From NCBI GenBank assembly GCA_902787185.1, contig CADAFP010000008.1, positions 1 to 64,000 on the forward strand: 64,000 nt of DNA, in the 5' to 3' direction. Positions 44,236-52,997 of the stretch are shown here, in pieces. The translations under genes and the position numbers were made by a program. The notes below the pieces were generated by a model, which made no database searches, had not been told where the DNA came from, and worked only from the letters and a program-made list of their open reading frames with translations. Within the stretch, counting starts at the first letter, position 1. Every line of letters begins with the position of its first letter. This DNA is from an uncultured Bacteroidales bacterium (GTDB lineage: Bacteria > Bacteroidota > Bacteroidia > Bacteroidales > Muribaculaceae).

Positions 44236-45279
44236 TCATCGAAAGAGTAACTTACCAATTCTTATCATCAACGGTCTTACCACTGAAAGGAAAACATATC
44301 GATATATAAAAGAGAATAACCAGAACAACAGGGGATGCTTAAGCAAAATGTTATAACACACCTCAGCATACTTATAATTTACCATGCGCACTGGAAAAAC
44401 GCCGCATTTGAAGCCTCGCTTGATATAACTCCTGAACGCGCCGAATGGAAGAGGCACTCTCAATAATCGTTTGGCTATGGCACAGCCATGGCACTTCATC
44501 CGATATTGTTTGAAGAAAGGATCGTCATAGAGGTCAAGGACAGCAAGGGTGGGCGGCAGATTATCAAACATGGCATCTATCACAGCCCGCAGTTTCTTTT
44601 TGTCTTTGGTATAAGTTGCGCTGGACGAATGCCTGTAGTAACCATAAACTGGTGCTTTCGTTATCACCACCCGTTTGGCATAATTATATAGCTCGAGATT
44701 AAACAAGGCATCCTCAGACAGATGAACATGGGTGTCAAAGCGAAGGTTCAGTTCTTCAATAAGTTCTCGACGAGTAATTGAACCACAAGCAAATCCCCTG
44801 AAAAACAGCTGATGGCAACATTCTCGTCCACTTCCATCGAAATCAATCTCTATCTCGCCCAAATCCTTGTACTGGTCTAACTGGACTGCATAATCCTCAT
44901 AAAAAGAGACATAATCGATATACAACACATCTATCGGAATTTCTGCCGATTTGAGCATTACCAGCAACTTCTGGTAACTGTTGTTGTAAATCAGGAAATC
45001 GTCACCATCCACACAATGGATGTAATCACCCTCGGCCACATCAAGGGCATGGTTGCGTGCAGCCGACACGCCCTGATTGGGCTGATGTATCACCTGGATA
45101 TTGCTGTGCTCGGTGGCATATCGGTCAAGAATGGCACCACTGCCGTCGGTTGAACCGTCATCGACAGTAATAATCTGCAGTTCATCGCCATCATCAAGGC
45201 GCTGCCTTAACACACTATCCAAGCAGCGCTCCAGATATTGCGCACAATTATAAACCGGGATAATAACGGATAACTTCAT
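44236..45279 (-). CDS. Glycosyltransferase family 2 (duplicated, copy 2)
   Basis: 347 residues, GT-A family 2 (SVIIPVYNC, VDDGSTDGSG, VDGDDFL). The metal motif is DGDD here instead of DSDD in copy 1. The N-terminal part is almost the same as the enzyme at 39056-40084, and a conserved stretch near FDTHVxLSEDALFNL is shared as well; the C-terminal region has drifted. Divergence concentrated in the acceptor-side half suggests a new acceptor specificity. Confidence 0.9.
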   Translation of the reverse strand: MKLSVIIPVYNCAQYLERCLDSVLRQRLDDGDELQIITVDDGSTDGSGAILDRYATEHSNIQVIHQPNQGVSAARNHALDVAEGDYIHCVDGDDFLIYNNSYQKLLVMLKSAEIPIDVLYIDYVSFYEDYAVQLDQYKDLGEIEIDFDGSGRECCHQLFFRGFACGSITRRELIEELNLRFDTHVHLSEDALFNLELYNYAKRVVITKAPVYGYYRHSSSATYTKDKKKLRAVIDAMFDNLPPTLAVLDLYDDPFFKQYRMKCHGCAIAKRLLRVPLPFGAFRSYIKRGFKCGVFPVRMVNYKYAEVCYNILLKHPLLFWLFSFIYRYVFLSVVRPLMIRIGKLLFR

Positions 45280-45367
45280 TTAGTCAATTCAATAAACGGC
45301 AACGTTCAGAAAGCAAAAAGAAAGATGGGACAAAATGGAAAAAGACTTATAATGACCTGCTAATTTC

Positions 45368-46021
45368 TCATTTCGCGCCGCGCAACCACAAGTAAAAGTC
45401 CAACCATTTAGATTTCCTGTCCTGACCATTCGGGAGTTTATACATTCGGCATCTAATCGCGCTCTTCCAGTAATTAAACTTACAATAAACAGGGTTGCTC
45501 CACTTGGGATGAGGATCTAACTGTTGTCTAAAGATATAGGAATAGTAATTAGTTGAAGGGAAAGACCGCAATGCAACTATTTTACTACCATTTTTCAAAT
45601 GCCACTTCACGCTGCTTTTGGCTCCCACAGCCGTGTCTGAGATTATATAAGAACAACCATTGGATTTGGCAATCTCTACACATTTCTTCTGCAATAGAGT
45701 ACCGATACCACAGCGCTTACATTTCGGATTCACAAACTTGTGTTCCTCGTATGAGTAATTATTCCCCTCACTATCTTTATAGATATGGGTGCATGCGGTT
45801 CCAAGCAAGTCATGGTCTCTGTAAGCAACCAAGACACATCCATCTTTGTTTTTGTCACGATAATCGTCGGCAGACATTCTCAAGACAGTAAAGTTCAAGT
45901 TTTGCTCAACCCGTTCTTGCACCGAAGCGTGAATCATTTTAATCAATTCATCATATGTGAATGGGCTATCCTCAATCCTACAGATGGTAAGCTCATTATT
46001 CTCAGTACTCATAATATCCAT
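45368..46021 (-). CDS. GNAT-family acetyltransferase 3
   Basis: 217 residues. KRCGIGTLLQKK acetyl-CoA loop, WHLKNGSKIV, and the STNYYSYIFRQQL extension. C-terminal stretch (NPVYCKFNYWKSAIRCRMYKL, then QDRKSKWLDFYLWLRG) is close to GNAT 2, showing exchange between the copies. A second start at 46012 is possible. Positioned between GT2 copy 2 and LicD 5. Confidence 0.87.
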   Translation of the reverse strand: MDIMSTENNELTICRIEDSPFTYDELIKMIHASVQERVEQNLNFTVLRMSADDYRDKNKDGCVLVAYRDHDLLGTACTHIYKDSEGNNYSYEEHKFVNPKCKRCGIGTLLQKKCVEIAKSNGCSYIISDTAVGAKSSVKWHLKNGSKIVALRSFPSTNYYSYIFRQQLDPHPKWSNPVYCKFNYWKSAIRCRMYKLPNGQDRKSKWLDFYLWLRGAK

Positions 46022-46113
46022 TTATTATTTTTTACCTAAACCAACTTATTAATCATTAATACTTATAGATGCACAGTACAGAATTAATCGAATAATGATT
46101 ACATAAATCTTAT

Positions 46114-46932
46114 TTATTTCCAATAAAAATGGATGTAAGAGCTGCCGTGACCCACTCTTTTCTCCACAGGCGGCAGTTGCATATAGTCATTAAATTTACC
46201 TCTCAAAACCTCATCATAGCCATTCATCACATACACCTCGGTATCCTCAAACGGCATCAACGAGCACTCGGCAAAGGTTTCCATCCTGTTATGCTCCTTA
46301 CTGTTATCGCCCATACACATGATTTGCGTCCAATAATGTGTTGAACCGAAAGGTATGGCTCGCCCCCTTTGAATCATCTTCAGAATTAATTTATCAATGC
46401 TACCCGAACATCTGGCGGCAAGCACATATCTTTTCATGTTGACAATCAAAGGTTCATCTTTCAAATAGCGCTGACTTTTAAAGATTCTAAGACGGCAAGT
46501 TTCTATCCAAGCATTGCGGTTCTCGGTATAATACGCCTCATGCTGCTCAACATCGTCTAATGCGCCATCAGCAGGAAAGATATCAATCCACACCCCTACC
46601 CGTCCTCGACACCATGGCCTTGTTGATTTCATCAAGGTTTTTTTTCTATCATAGACACGCGCAAATGCGATGTTGCAAGTTTTGTCATTATCACGACACT
46701 TCACTCGATAGGAATCAGATTTGTAGGTCTTGCAGAAGCGCTCATAGTCAGGACGTGGCATGATGATGTCCACATCGTCATCCCATGGAATGAACCCTTT
46801 ATGGCGAATTGCGCCCAACATTGAGCCATCCAACAATGAATACTTGATGGAGTTCTCTACGCAGAAACGGTGAACGTCTTTAAGAATCTCCAGACTCATT
46901 AATTGAATCTCTCTTAATGTCAATTCTTTCAT
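46114..46932 (-). CDS. LicD-family phospho-ligand transferase 5
   Basis: 272 residues from the ATG at 46932; the longer frame to 46998 overlaps the upstream GNAT gene. GAIRHKGFIPWDDDVDI matches the LicD signature. C-terminus (GRAIPFGSTHYWTQIMCMGD) is nearly the same as LicD 3; centre (RLRIFKSQRYLKDEPLIVNM) is different. Paralogue with the second LicD subfamily. Confidence 0.9.
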   Translation of the reverse strand: MKELTLREIQLMSLEILKDVHRFCVENSIKYSLLDGSMLGAIRHKGFIPWDDDVDIIMPRPDYERFCKTYKSDSYRVKCRDNDKTCNIAFARVYDRKKTLMKSTRPWCRGRVGVWIDIFPADGALDDVEQHEAYYTENRNAWIETCRLRIFKSQRYLKDEPLIVNMKRYVLAARCSGSIDKLILKMIQRGRAIPFGSTHYWTQIMCMGDNSKEHNRMETFAECSLMPFEDTEVYVMNGYDEVLRGKFNDYMQLPPVEKRVGHGSSYIHFYWK

Positions 46933-46981
46933 TTCAATCTTAGTATTGGAAAACAATACTAACAAGAATAAATAAGACCTA

Positions 46982-47602
46982 TTACTGAGTCTTTCCAAAC
47001 AAGCCCAGCAATTTGCCCGGAGCCGTCAGAGAACCGTCCTTTTTACGATAAAGTTTATAAAGAAAACTATATACATTAAAATATGCAGTTCTTAACGCCT
47101 TGTTTGACCAGAACCAATGATACTTCAATTGCTTTCTGAAGAAGACTGTATAATAATTCGTATTATCGTAAGAGCCAATTCTCTGTTTGAAATAGTTATT
47201 CCTCAAGTGCCATTTAACAGAACTTATTGCCTCTTCAGAAGTATTGGATAACATATACTCGCAACCCTCATCGACTACAAATTGTTGGGTGATTTCCTCA
47301 ATCTTGGAACCAATCCCTGTTCTTTTGCATTTGGGAGATACGGCAAGAATTCCTGCAACCGCCTCTTTGTCTTCAATCTTCACAATCTGAAATCCCAAAT
47401 ATTCTCGTTCTCCAGTTTGAGGATTTTCATCAAAAGCCACTACCACAGGGTTTACATCCAATAATTTCTTCAAGTTCTCCAATTCGTATTCAAGCACCGT
47501 GAAATTCAAGCCTTGGTCTTTTCGCTCTTGAAAAGAGTCTTTCATGAGACGAAACAATTCCTCGCAGGGGATGTTTTCCCTCAAAATGTCATACCGTATC
47601 AT
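46982..47602 (-). CDS. GNAT-family acetyltransferase 4
   Basis: 206 residues. KRTGIGSKIEEITQ loop, VKWHLRNNYFKQR, and the NTNYYTVFFRKQL extension place it in the same subfamily, but it is the most divergent in its last 50 residues. Upstream of LicD 5 in the transcript with a 49-base gap between the genes (to 46932). Confidence 0.85.
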   Translation of the reverse strand: MIRYDILRENIPCEELFRLMKDSFQERKDQGLNFTVLEYELENLKKLLDVNPVVVAFDENPQTGEREYLGFQIVKIEDKEAVAGILAVSPKCKRTGIGSKIEEITQQFVVDEGCEYMLSNTSEEAISSVKWHLRNNYFKQRIGSYDNTNYYTVFFRKQLKYHWFWSNKALRTAYFNVYSFLYKLYRKKDGSLTAPGKLLGLFGKTQ

Positions 47603-47633
47603 TGCTAACTTTAATTTGGAATCCGCGATGTTT

Positions 47634-47664
47634 CACTAATCACTCATCACTAATCACTAATCAT
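47634..47664. repeat. CACTAATCACTAATC array
   Basis: CACTAATCACTCATCACTAA and TCACTAATCAT repeat the unit CACTAATC at least three times. It is the reverse-strand form of the GATTAGTGATTAG array at 13437-13460. It sits in the gap between GNAT 4 and the cytidylyltransferase fusion. Confidence 0.5.
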
Positions 47665-47706
47665 TCTTTGCTGCTTAGCGTGAAGCAAGTTGGCTGAGTT
47701 GTCACA

Positions 47707-49041
47707 TCACGCCAGCAGGGTGACGTCCTTGTTGTAGAAGGCCTCAATGGTCTTGACGATGGCGGTGGAGACGTTGTCTGTGAGGTAGGTGCTCTTTCTC
47801 AGGGTCTGGATGGCCTTGATGAAGGAGACTATCTCGTAGCGGATGCCCTCGCCGTCGAGTTTGTAGAAGTAGCGCTTGTTGTCGGCGGGATTCTCGTAGC
47901 GGAGCTCAAAGTAGTCGGTCTTCCACCAGGGAGCGGGGATGTAGAGATAGCCCTTGGTGCCCGAGATGATGAGTTCGCCCTCGCTCTTGACGCCCACGCC
48001 GACCTTGATCGAGGCGACGGCATTGGGATAAGTGAAGGCTATCTTGGTGAAGATGTCGAAGTCGCTGTCGGGCTGATACAGGCGCGTGGTGATGTCGGCA
48101 CGGGTGTAGTCGGTTCCCAGCAAGTGGAAAATGGGCAGCATGGCGGTGGGTCCCCATGCGGTGATGCTGTTCCACACCTTTGTCTTGTCCTCGTGACGCT
48201 CAAAGTCGAACATGCTGGTGCAGACGGCGTCGACCGAAACGATGTCGCCGATGCGGCCGCTCTTGGCGAGGACAACCAGACGGTCATAGGCCGTGGCATA
48301 GGCGGTCTTGATGCCGTCCATGAGGATGAGTTCCTTGTCACTGGCCAACTTGTTGAGTTCCTCATAGTCCTTGACGCTCAGGGCGATGGGCGACTCGCAC
48401 AGGACGTGCTTGCCGGCCTCGAGGGCCTGCTTGATCTGGCTGTAGTGCTCGTGAGGCTGCGAGATGATATATACCGCGTCACACTGGTCGAGCAACTCGT
48501 CATAGCTGCCCACCAGGGGAATCTGCTTCATGTCGTCAGAGAAGTCGGCGGTGTCGCGGGCACAGACGGCCGAGATCTTCACGCCGTTGACCGAGTGGCT
48601 CTCGCGCTCAAACTTGTTGAGGATGGTGGACTCGCCCACGAGGCCGATGCGCACCTCGCGCTTCTCGGCGCGCAGTTCGGAGCTGGAAACGCCCTTGGTG
48701 CGCTCGAGATAGACGACGTCGCAATACTCCTTGAGGTAGTCGAACTTGCCGAGCCAGTCGCTGCCGATGGCGAAGATGTCGACCCCCTTGCGGCGGATGT
48801 CGTCAATCTTTTGTCCCTCGTATTCCTCGACGATTATCTCGTCGGCAAGGCCGGTGGCGCGCACCGCGTCGATGCGTTCCATGACCGACTGCTGCACATT
48901 GATTTTGCCTCGTGCCAGGTCAAAGTTGTCGGCGGTGACGCCTACTATCAGATAATCGCCCAGTGCCTTGGCACGCTCCAACAGGCGGATGTGGCCATAG
49001 TGCAACAGGTCGTAGGTTCCGTAAGTGATTACTTTCTTCAT
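47707..49041 (-). CDS. Cytidylyltransferase - Gfo/Idh/MocA oxidoreductase fusion
   Basis: 444 residues with two domains. Residues 1-126 are a TagD-type nucleotidyltransferase (HYGH at 14-17, RTKGVSSSELR at 114-124) that would activate an alditol phosphate or similar alcohol as a CDP derivative. From 131 (RIGLVGES) a Gfo/Idh/MocA oxidoreductase follows. The usual EKP catalytic/NAD-contact triad reads ESP at 216-218 (LCESPIALSV), so redox chemistry may be changed or lost. By analogy, TarJ-TarI-type proteins combine reductase and cytidylyltransferase for CDP-ribitol; here the order and families differ. Likely donor supply for the CDP-glycerol-type transferase or LicD enzymes. Confidence 0.87.
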   Translation of the reverse strand: MKKVITYGTYDLLHYGHIRLLERAKALGDYLIVGVTADNFDLARGKINVQQSVMERIDAVRATGLADEIIVEEYEGQKIDDIRRKGVDIFAIGSDWLGKFDYLKEYCDVVYLERTKGVSSSELRAEKREVRIGLVGESTILNKFERESHSVNGVKISAVCARDTADFSDDMKQIPLVGSYDELLDQCDAVYIISQPHEHYSQIKQALEAGKHVLCESPIALSVKDYEELNKLASDKELILMDGIKTAYATAYDRLVVLAKSGRIGDIVSVDAVCTSMFDFERHEDKTKVWNSITAWGPTAMLPIFHLLGTDYTRADITTRLYQPDSDFDIFTKIAFTYPNAVASIKVGVGVKSEGELIISGTKGYLYIPAPWWKTDYFELRYENPADNKRYFYKLDGEGIRYEIVSFIKAIQTLRKSTYLTDNVSTAIVKTIEAFYNKDVTLLA

Positions 49042-49061
49042 TGGTTTGGTTTGATTTAATT

Positions 49062-50252
49062 TTATTTAGTTTTCTTTTTCTTTATTCCTGATATGTAGAG
49101 GATTTGGTAATATCTCCTGCGGATGAGCATCCAGATAAAATCGAAAAACGGCTTTTTATCTTTTTTATTATAGATATAGAAGCTATCTGTCTTTCTGATG
49201 TCCGAGATCCAGCTTATCAGATTCTTTATCGTTTTCTGTTTATAACCAGCCTGAAAATCCCAGCGCTCGTTCATGACAATGAGTGGAGACTTGGTAATCT
49301 CGGCACCGTCAACACACAAACGTCCGTTGAGCATGCTCTCAGCCCATATTTTGCAGAAGTTGAGGCCCATGTCGGTCATGGAATGGTTTAGCTGCGTTTG
49401 GCGGAAATTGAACTCCAGGAAAAGCAGTTTCCCGTCCATATCCTCCAGGAACTCCAGTTCAAAGATGCCTGAATAATGAATCGTTTTCAGAATCTGCTGG
49501 ATCTTGCCCTTCAGCTCGTCGCCCAGATTATAGGCATAGTTGGTCATCCAGGTGCCGTATTTGCCATCTGTCAGGTGCAAATAATCCATCTGGACGGGCA
49601 GATACAACTCTTCACCTTGGTTGATGGATATGCCCTCGAGGGAGACCTCATTTTTTTTGTGGATGAACTCTTGCAGCAACAGCTTATCATTCTTGATGGA
49701 TTCATAAGCCTTAAGAAGCTCCTGTTCATCATTGCAAATGATGTAATCCGTCTTCCAGCCCCTGGTGAAGCAATTATCGGTTTTGGTAAAGATTGGATAC
49801 CTCAATTTGCCAGGCAAGGTCCCCTTACTCAGCAACTCCGACTTGGGAGCGTCAAGTCCATTCTGCACAGCAAGCTCACACTGGGCGGACTTAATCATAT
49901 ACTGGGTTAAGCGTCCCTGCTCTGCCGCATTAAAGAAAATGAACCTGTCCTTCAGCTGATCGTAATGTTGGTCCATCATCGAGACCAGCAAGTCGCTGTC
50001 AGTAGAAATAACATACTTGCAATCCCGGTCAGTGTAGTGCTCCAAGATATAATTCAAGCATTCTTCGGTCGATTGGACTTTTTTGAAATGATTGACATAC
50101 TTCGAGCCTTTGGGGACAAATTCATCACCCCTAATCCAGACTAAATCAGGGCGCACCCCGGCCTCACCGAAACTGCGGATTTGGCCCAGGGTGTTCCAAC
50201 AGGACCCGCCGGCAATAATCACCTTGACATTGGGGTCAGTGATTCTTATCAT
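49062..50252 (-). CDS. ATP-grasp enzyme, unknown substrate
   Basis: 396 residues. N-terminal domain IIAGGSCWNTLGQIRSFGEAG binds the nucleotide or substrate; ATP-grasp motifs LLLQEFIHKKNEVSLEG and GIFELEFLEDMDGKLLFLEFNFRQ occupy 190-285. Resembles carbamoyl-phosphate-synthase-like and CarB-type ATP-grasp proteins in polysaccharide loci that ligate amino acids to sugars. It follows the class V aminotransferase and GNAT 5 genes. No signal peptide. The C-terminal 60 residues are very basic. Confidence 0.8.
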   Translation of the reverse strand: MIRITDPNVKVIIAGGSCWNTLGQIRSFGEAGVRPDLVWIRGDEFVPKGSKYVNHFKKVQSTEECLNYILEHYTDRDCKYVISTDSDLLVSMMDQHYDQLKDRFIFFNAAEQGRLTQYMIKSAQCELAVQNGLDAPKSELLSKGTLPGKLRYPIFTKTDNCFTRGWKTDYIICNDEQELLKAYESIKNDKLLLQEFIHKKNEVSLEGISINQGEELYLPVQMDYLHLTDGKYGTWMTNYAYNLGDELKGKIQQILKTIHYSGIFELEFLEDMDGKLLFLEFNFRQTQLNHSMTDMGLNFCKIWAESMLNGRLCVDGAEITKSPLIVMNERWDFQAGYKQKTIKNLISWISDIRKTDSFYIYNKKDKKPFFDFIWMLIRRRYYQILYISGIKKKKTK

Positions 50253-50330
50253 TTTACTACAGGTGGATTCAATTGATTGGTCGATAAACTACAGCAAGTT
50301 ATATCCCCTTGATGAGTAGATGAACCGTGG

Positions 50331-50960
50331 TTACACCAACTTGAGAGATCTGAAGACTTTTAAGACAGCATTCCCAAAGCCAGTCATGCCGCCATCCTGC
50401 GTTCTCATCGCCCTGGTCTTCAAGTAAGAAGCGCAAAACGCGACATGTGCGCACAAAGCGCTGTTCCAGATAGACGGAGACTTTAATTGATACCTGAAAC
50501 GATAACAGAAATACTTACTGGCAGTAGACACAAAGTAACCAATGATCTTGAAACCATTCTTCTTGTGCCACCTGACCGACCAGTCAGCATGGACTGACGT
50601 ATTGCTGAGAATATAACTGTAATCGCGGCTTTTAGCCACCTCAACACAAGATTTGAGCAATTGGGAAGCAACGCCCTTGCCCTTACAGCTTGGTTTTACG
50701 GCTAAATACTTGTGGTAGCCCCCGACCTCATGGTTCGAGCGATGGGGAACGAGGGTTGTGGTACCAATCAATTCGTTGCTTTCAGTATCTATCGCCACCA
50801 GGACGACAGCGTCAGCGGTATTCTGCTCAAATTCTGCTGGAGTGTAACGCAGCAGAACAGAGTCAAGTCCGTTCTCTTGCCATTGCTGGAACGATTCCTT
50901 GATCAGTTCCAGGACATCGGCATGGGTGAAAGAGCTGTCTTGTAGGCGGCAGATTTTCAT
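50331..50960 (-). CDS. GNAT-family acetyltransferase 5
   Basis: 209 residues. CKGKGVASQLLKSC acetyl-CoA loop and WHKKNGFKIIGYF. It lacks a clean TNYYSY motif (STASKYFCYRFRYQL instead) and is the most distant of the five. It lies six bases past the class V aminotransferase stop, so it may acetylate the amine that enzyme makes. Confidence 0.85.
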   Translation of the reverse strand: MKICRLQDSSFTHADVLELIKESFQQWQENGLDSVLLRYTPAEFEQNTADAVVLVAIDTESNELIGTTTLVPHRSNHEVGGYHKYLAVKPSCKGKGVASQLLKSCVEVAKSRDYSYILSNTSVHADWSVRWHKKNGFKIIGYFVSTASKYFCYRFRYQLKSPSIWNSALCAHVAFCASYLKTRAMRTQDGGMTGFGNAVLKVFRSLKLV

Positions 50961-50966
50961 TGTTGA

Positions 50967-52040
50967 TCAGATGAGACCACGTTTCTGCATGTCCTTGAAG
51001 GCGTTGACCAGTGTGGTGTTGTCCTCGGGGGTGAGGCAACCGATGTGGCCCACACGGAAGACACGGTCCTTCAGCTCACCGCCATTGGGGCAGATCCAGA
51101 TGTTGTACTCGTCCTTCATGGTGAGGAAAATCTGGTGTGCCGAGGCATTGAGCGGATGCAGGGATGTCACAGCGTTGGACATTGACGGGGAGAAGATCTC
51201 GAAGGGGAGGTCAGCGATCTTGCTGCGGAAGTCATTGGCCAGCATGGTCATTCGGGCAACCTCGGAGGCTACGCCGCCATTGGCCTTGATTTCCTTGAGA
51301 CGGGCGTGAATCTGACGGATGGTCTGCACTGCAGGGGTGAACGGGGTCTGGCCACGCTCACCGTTCTTGAGGGCATCCTTCAGGTCAAAATACATGCAAC
51401 GAGACTTGGTGTTATTGACACGCTCCACAGCCTTGGGCGAAAGCACGATAATGGAGATGCCCGGAGGGCAAGCCAGAGCCTTCTGTGAGCCGGTAATCAT
51501 CACCTGTGCATCGAGTTCGGCCATGTTGAACGGGTCAGCGAGGAAGGCGCTGATAGCATCCACAACGAGGAACAGACCATTGCGCTTGCAGAAGTCACTG
51601 ATCATCGGCATATCGTACAAGACACCCGTTGACGTCTCATGCATGTTCACGAGGAATCCAGTGAAACCCTGGTTCTCATAAGCAGCAAGATGCTCTGCCG
51701 TCAAGGGCTGTCCCAACTGCAGATCGATTGACACGTGAGGTATGTCATGCAGCTCGCAAAGCTCAACAAAGCGATGGCCAAAGCTACCGCCATTGACAAC
51801 CAGCACCTTGTCGTTAGTTGAGAACACGTTCATCACCGTTGCCTCCATCGAGGCGGTACCTGAACCCGTGATGAACAACGAGCGAGAGCCCTCGGGAGCG
51901 CCAGCAAACTCTGTGAGGATACGCTCACATTCCAATACCAATTCTGAGAACTCTGACGTTCTGAAATAGGGCACTTGCTCTTGCCCAATGGCACGCACCA
52001 TGTCGCTGGACATGACGGGCCCTACAGTGAAGTTAAGCAT
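50967..52040 (-). CDS. Class V aminotransferase (AGT / 2-aminoethylphosphonate transaminase-like)
   Basis: 357 residues from the ATG at 52040; a longer start at 52091 adds a low-complexity prefix. PLP fold with [18 protein letters not shown], the PLP-ring Asp161 in [11 protein letters not shown] and Lys187 in [14 protein letters not shown]. It is related to alanine-glyoxylate and 2-aminoethylphosphonate transaminases. In phosphonate loci (such as Bacteroides fragilis PSB) a similar enzyme makes 2-aminoethylphosphonate. I see no PEP mutase or decarboxylase in the window, so the phosphonate role is only a possibility; an alternative is amination of another small aldehyde ligand. Confidence 0.85.
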   Translation of the reverse strand: MLNFTVGPVMSSDMVRAIGQEQVPYFRTSEFSELVLECERILTEFAGAPEGSRSLFITGSGTASMEATVMNVFSTNDKVLVVNGGSFGHRFVELCELHDIPHVSIDLQLGQPLTAEHLAAYENQGFTGFLVNMHETSTGVLYDMPMISDFCKRNGLFLVVDAISAFLADPFNMAELDAQVMITGSQKALACPPGISIIVLSPKAVERVNNTKSRCMYFDLKDALKNGERGQTPFTPAVQTIRQIHARLKEIKANGGVASEVARMTMLANDFRSKIADLPFEIFSPSMSNAVTSLHPLNASAHQIFLTMKDEYNIWICPNGGELKDRVFRVGHIGCLTPEDNTTLVNAFKDMQKRGLI

Positions 52041-52109
52041 AATGAAATTATAATTAAGTGTTATTATTGTTTTTTGATTAATTGCATACAATTACTGTCA
52101 ACAAGAGGC

Positions 52110-52961
52110 TTATGGCTGATTGTTGCCTTTAGCAGCTTGAGCTTGAGCCCTCCTTGCCTGCATCTTGTTGAATTTGCGTTTACGCAGATAGACATACAGC
52201 CAGTTGGGCAACAGACCGATCATCAACGGATACAAGGCCTTGGGATAATACTTCAAGGGAATTCCCAGTTTATAATAAGCCTCAAACTTGGCTAACGTCG
52301 AATTCCAGCGGGCCCTGAGTGTCCTGCGCCTGGCCGCATTGCGGTCGTCGCGCATTTTGTATAGCGGCTCTTGCAGGTTTGAACCTTTATATCCGGCAGC
52401 ATACAGTTTTGCCCACAAGTTGTAGTCCTCGACCCTCAAATAGCGTTTTGCCACACTATAGCCGCCCACAGCCTTAAACGCTGCCGTGCGTGCCATGCAA
52501 GGGGCGTGACAGAACGGGGAACCATAAATCAGGTTCATCTTGGTCGGGTTCTTGCGGGCTATCGTGTCGATGCGATGTACGCCCTCCTGATCAAAATATA
52601 TCATGGGACAACTTACCACCGCGAACTCGGGATGCTCATCCAGGAAGTTAATCTCTTTTTCAAATCGTTCAGGCAAGGAGATGTCGTCGCCATCCATGCG
52701 AGCGACATACTCGGTATCGGCCTGTTCCAAGCAACGGTTGAGGGTGTAGTTCAAGCCCATGTTGTGCTCATTGCGCAGCAAGATGATGTTATCATGCCGC
52801 TCGGCATACTGTTGAGCCACCTCATAGGTATTATCGCTGGAGCCATCCTCACACAGAATGACTTTGAAATCTTGATAAGTCTGGGCATACAACGAGTCCA
52901 GCGCCTCAACCAATGTTGAAGCACAGTTGTAAATACCCATAAGTACTGAAATCCTTGCCAT
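52110..52961 (-). CDS. Glycosyltransferase family 2
   Basis: 283 residues. ISVLMGIYNCASTLVEALDSL, CEDGSSDNTYE and MDGDDISLPERF define a GT2 of the short type common for rhamnosyl- or galactosyl-like transfer. FCHAPCMARTAAFK follows. The C-terminal 40 residues are very basic with a hydrophobic patch, suggesting membrane contact. Located 69 bases past the LicD 6 gene and before the class V aminotransferase. Confidence 0.88.
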   Translation of the reverse strand: MARISVLMGIYNCASTLVEALDSLYAQTYQDFKVILCEDGSSDNTYEVAQQYAERHDNIILLRNEHNMGLNYTLNRCLEQADTEYVARMDGDDISLPERFEKEINFLDEHPEFAVVSCPMIYFDQEGVHRIDTIARKNPTKMNLIYGSPFCHAPCMARTAAFKAVGGYSVAKRYLRVEDYNLWAKLYAAGYKGSNLQEPLYKMRDDRNAARRRTLRARWNSTLAKFEAYYKLGIPLKYYPKALYPLMIGLLPNWLYVYLRKRKFNKMQARRAQAQAAKGNNQP

Positions 52962-52997
52962 TATATAAAATAATCAAGTTGTATTTACAACAACCGT

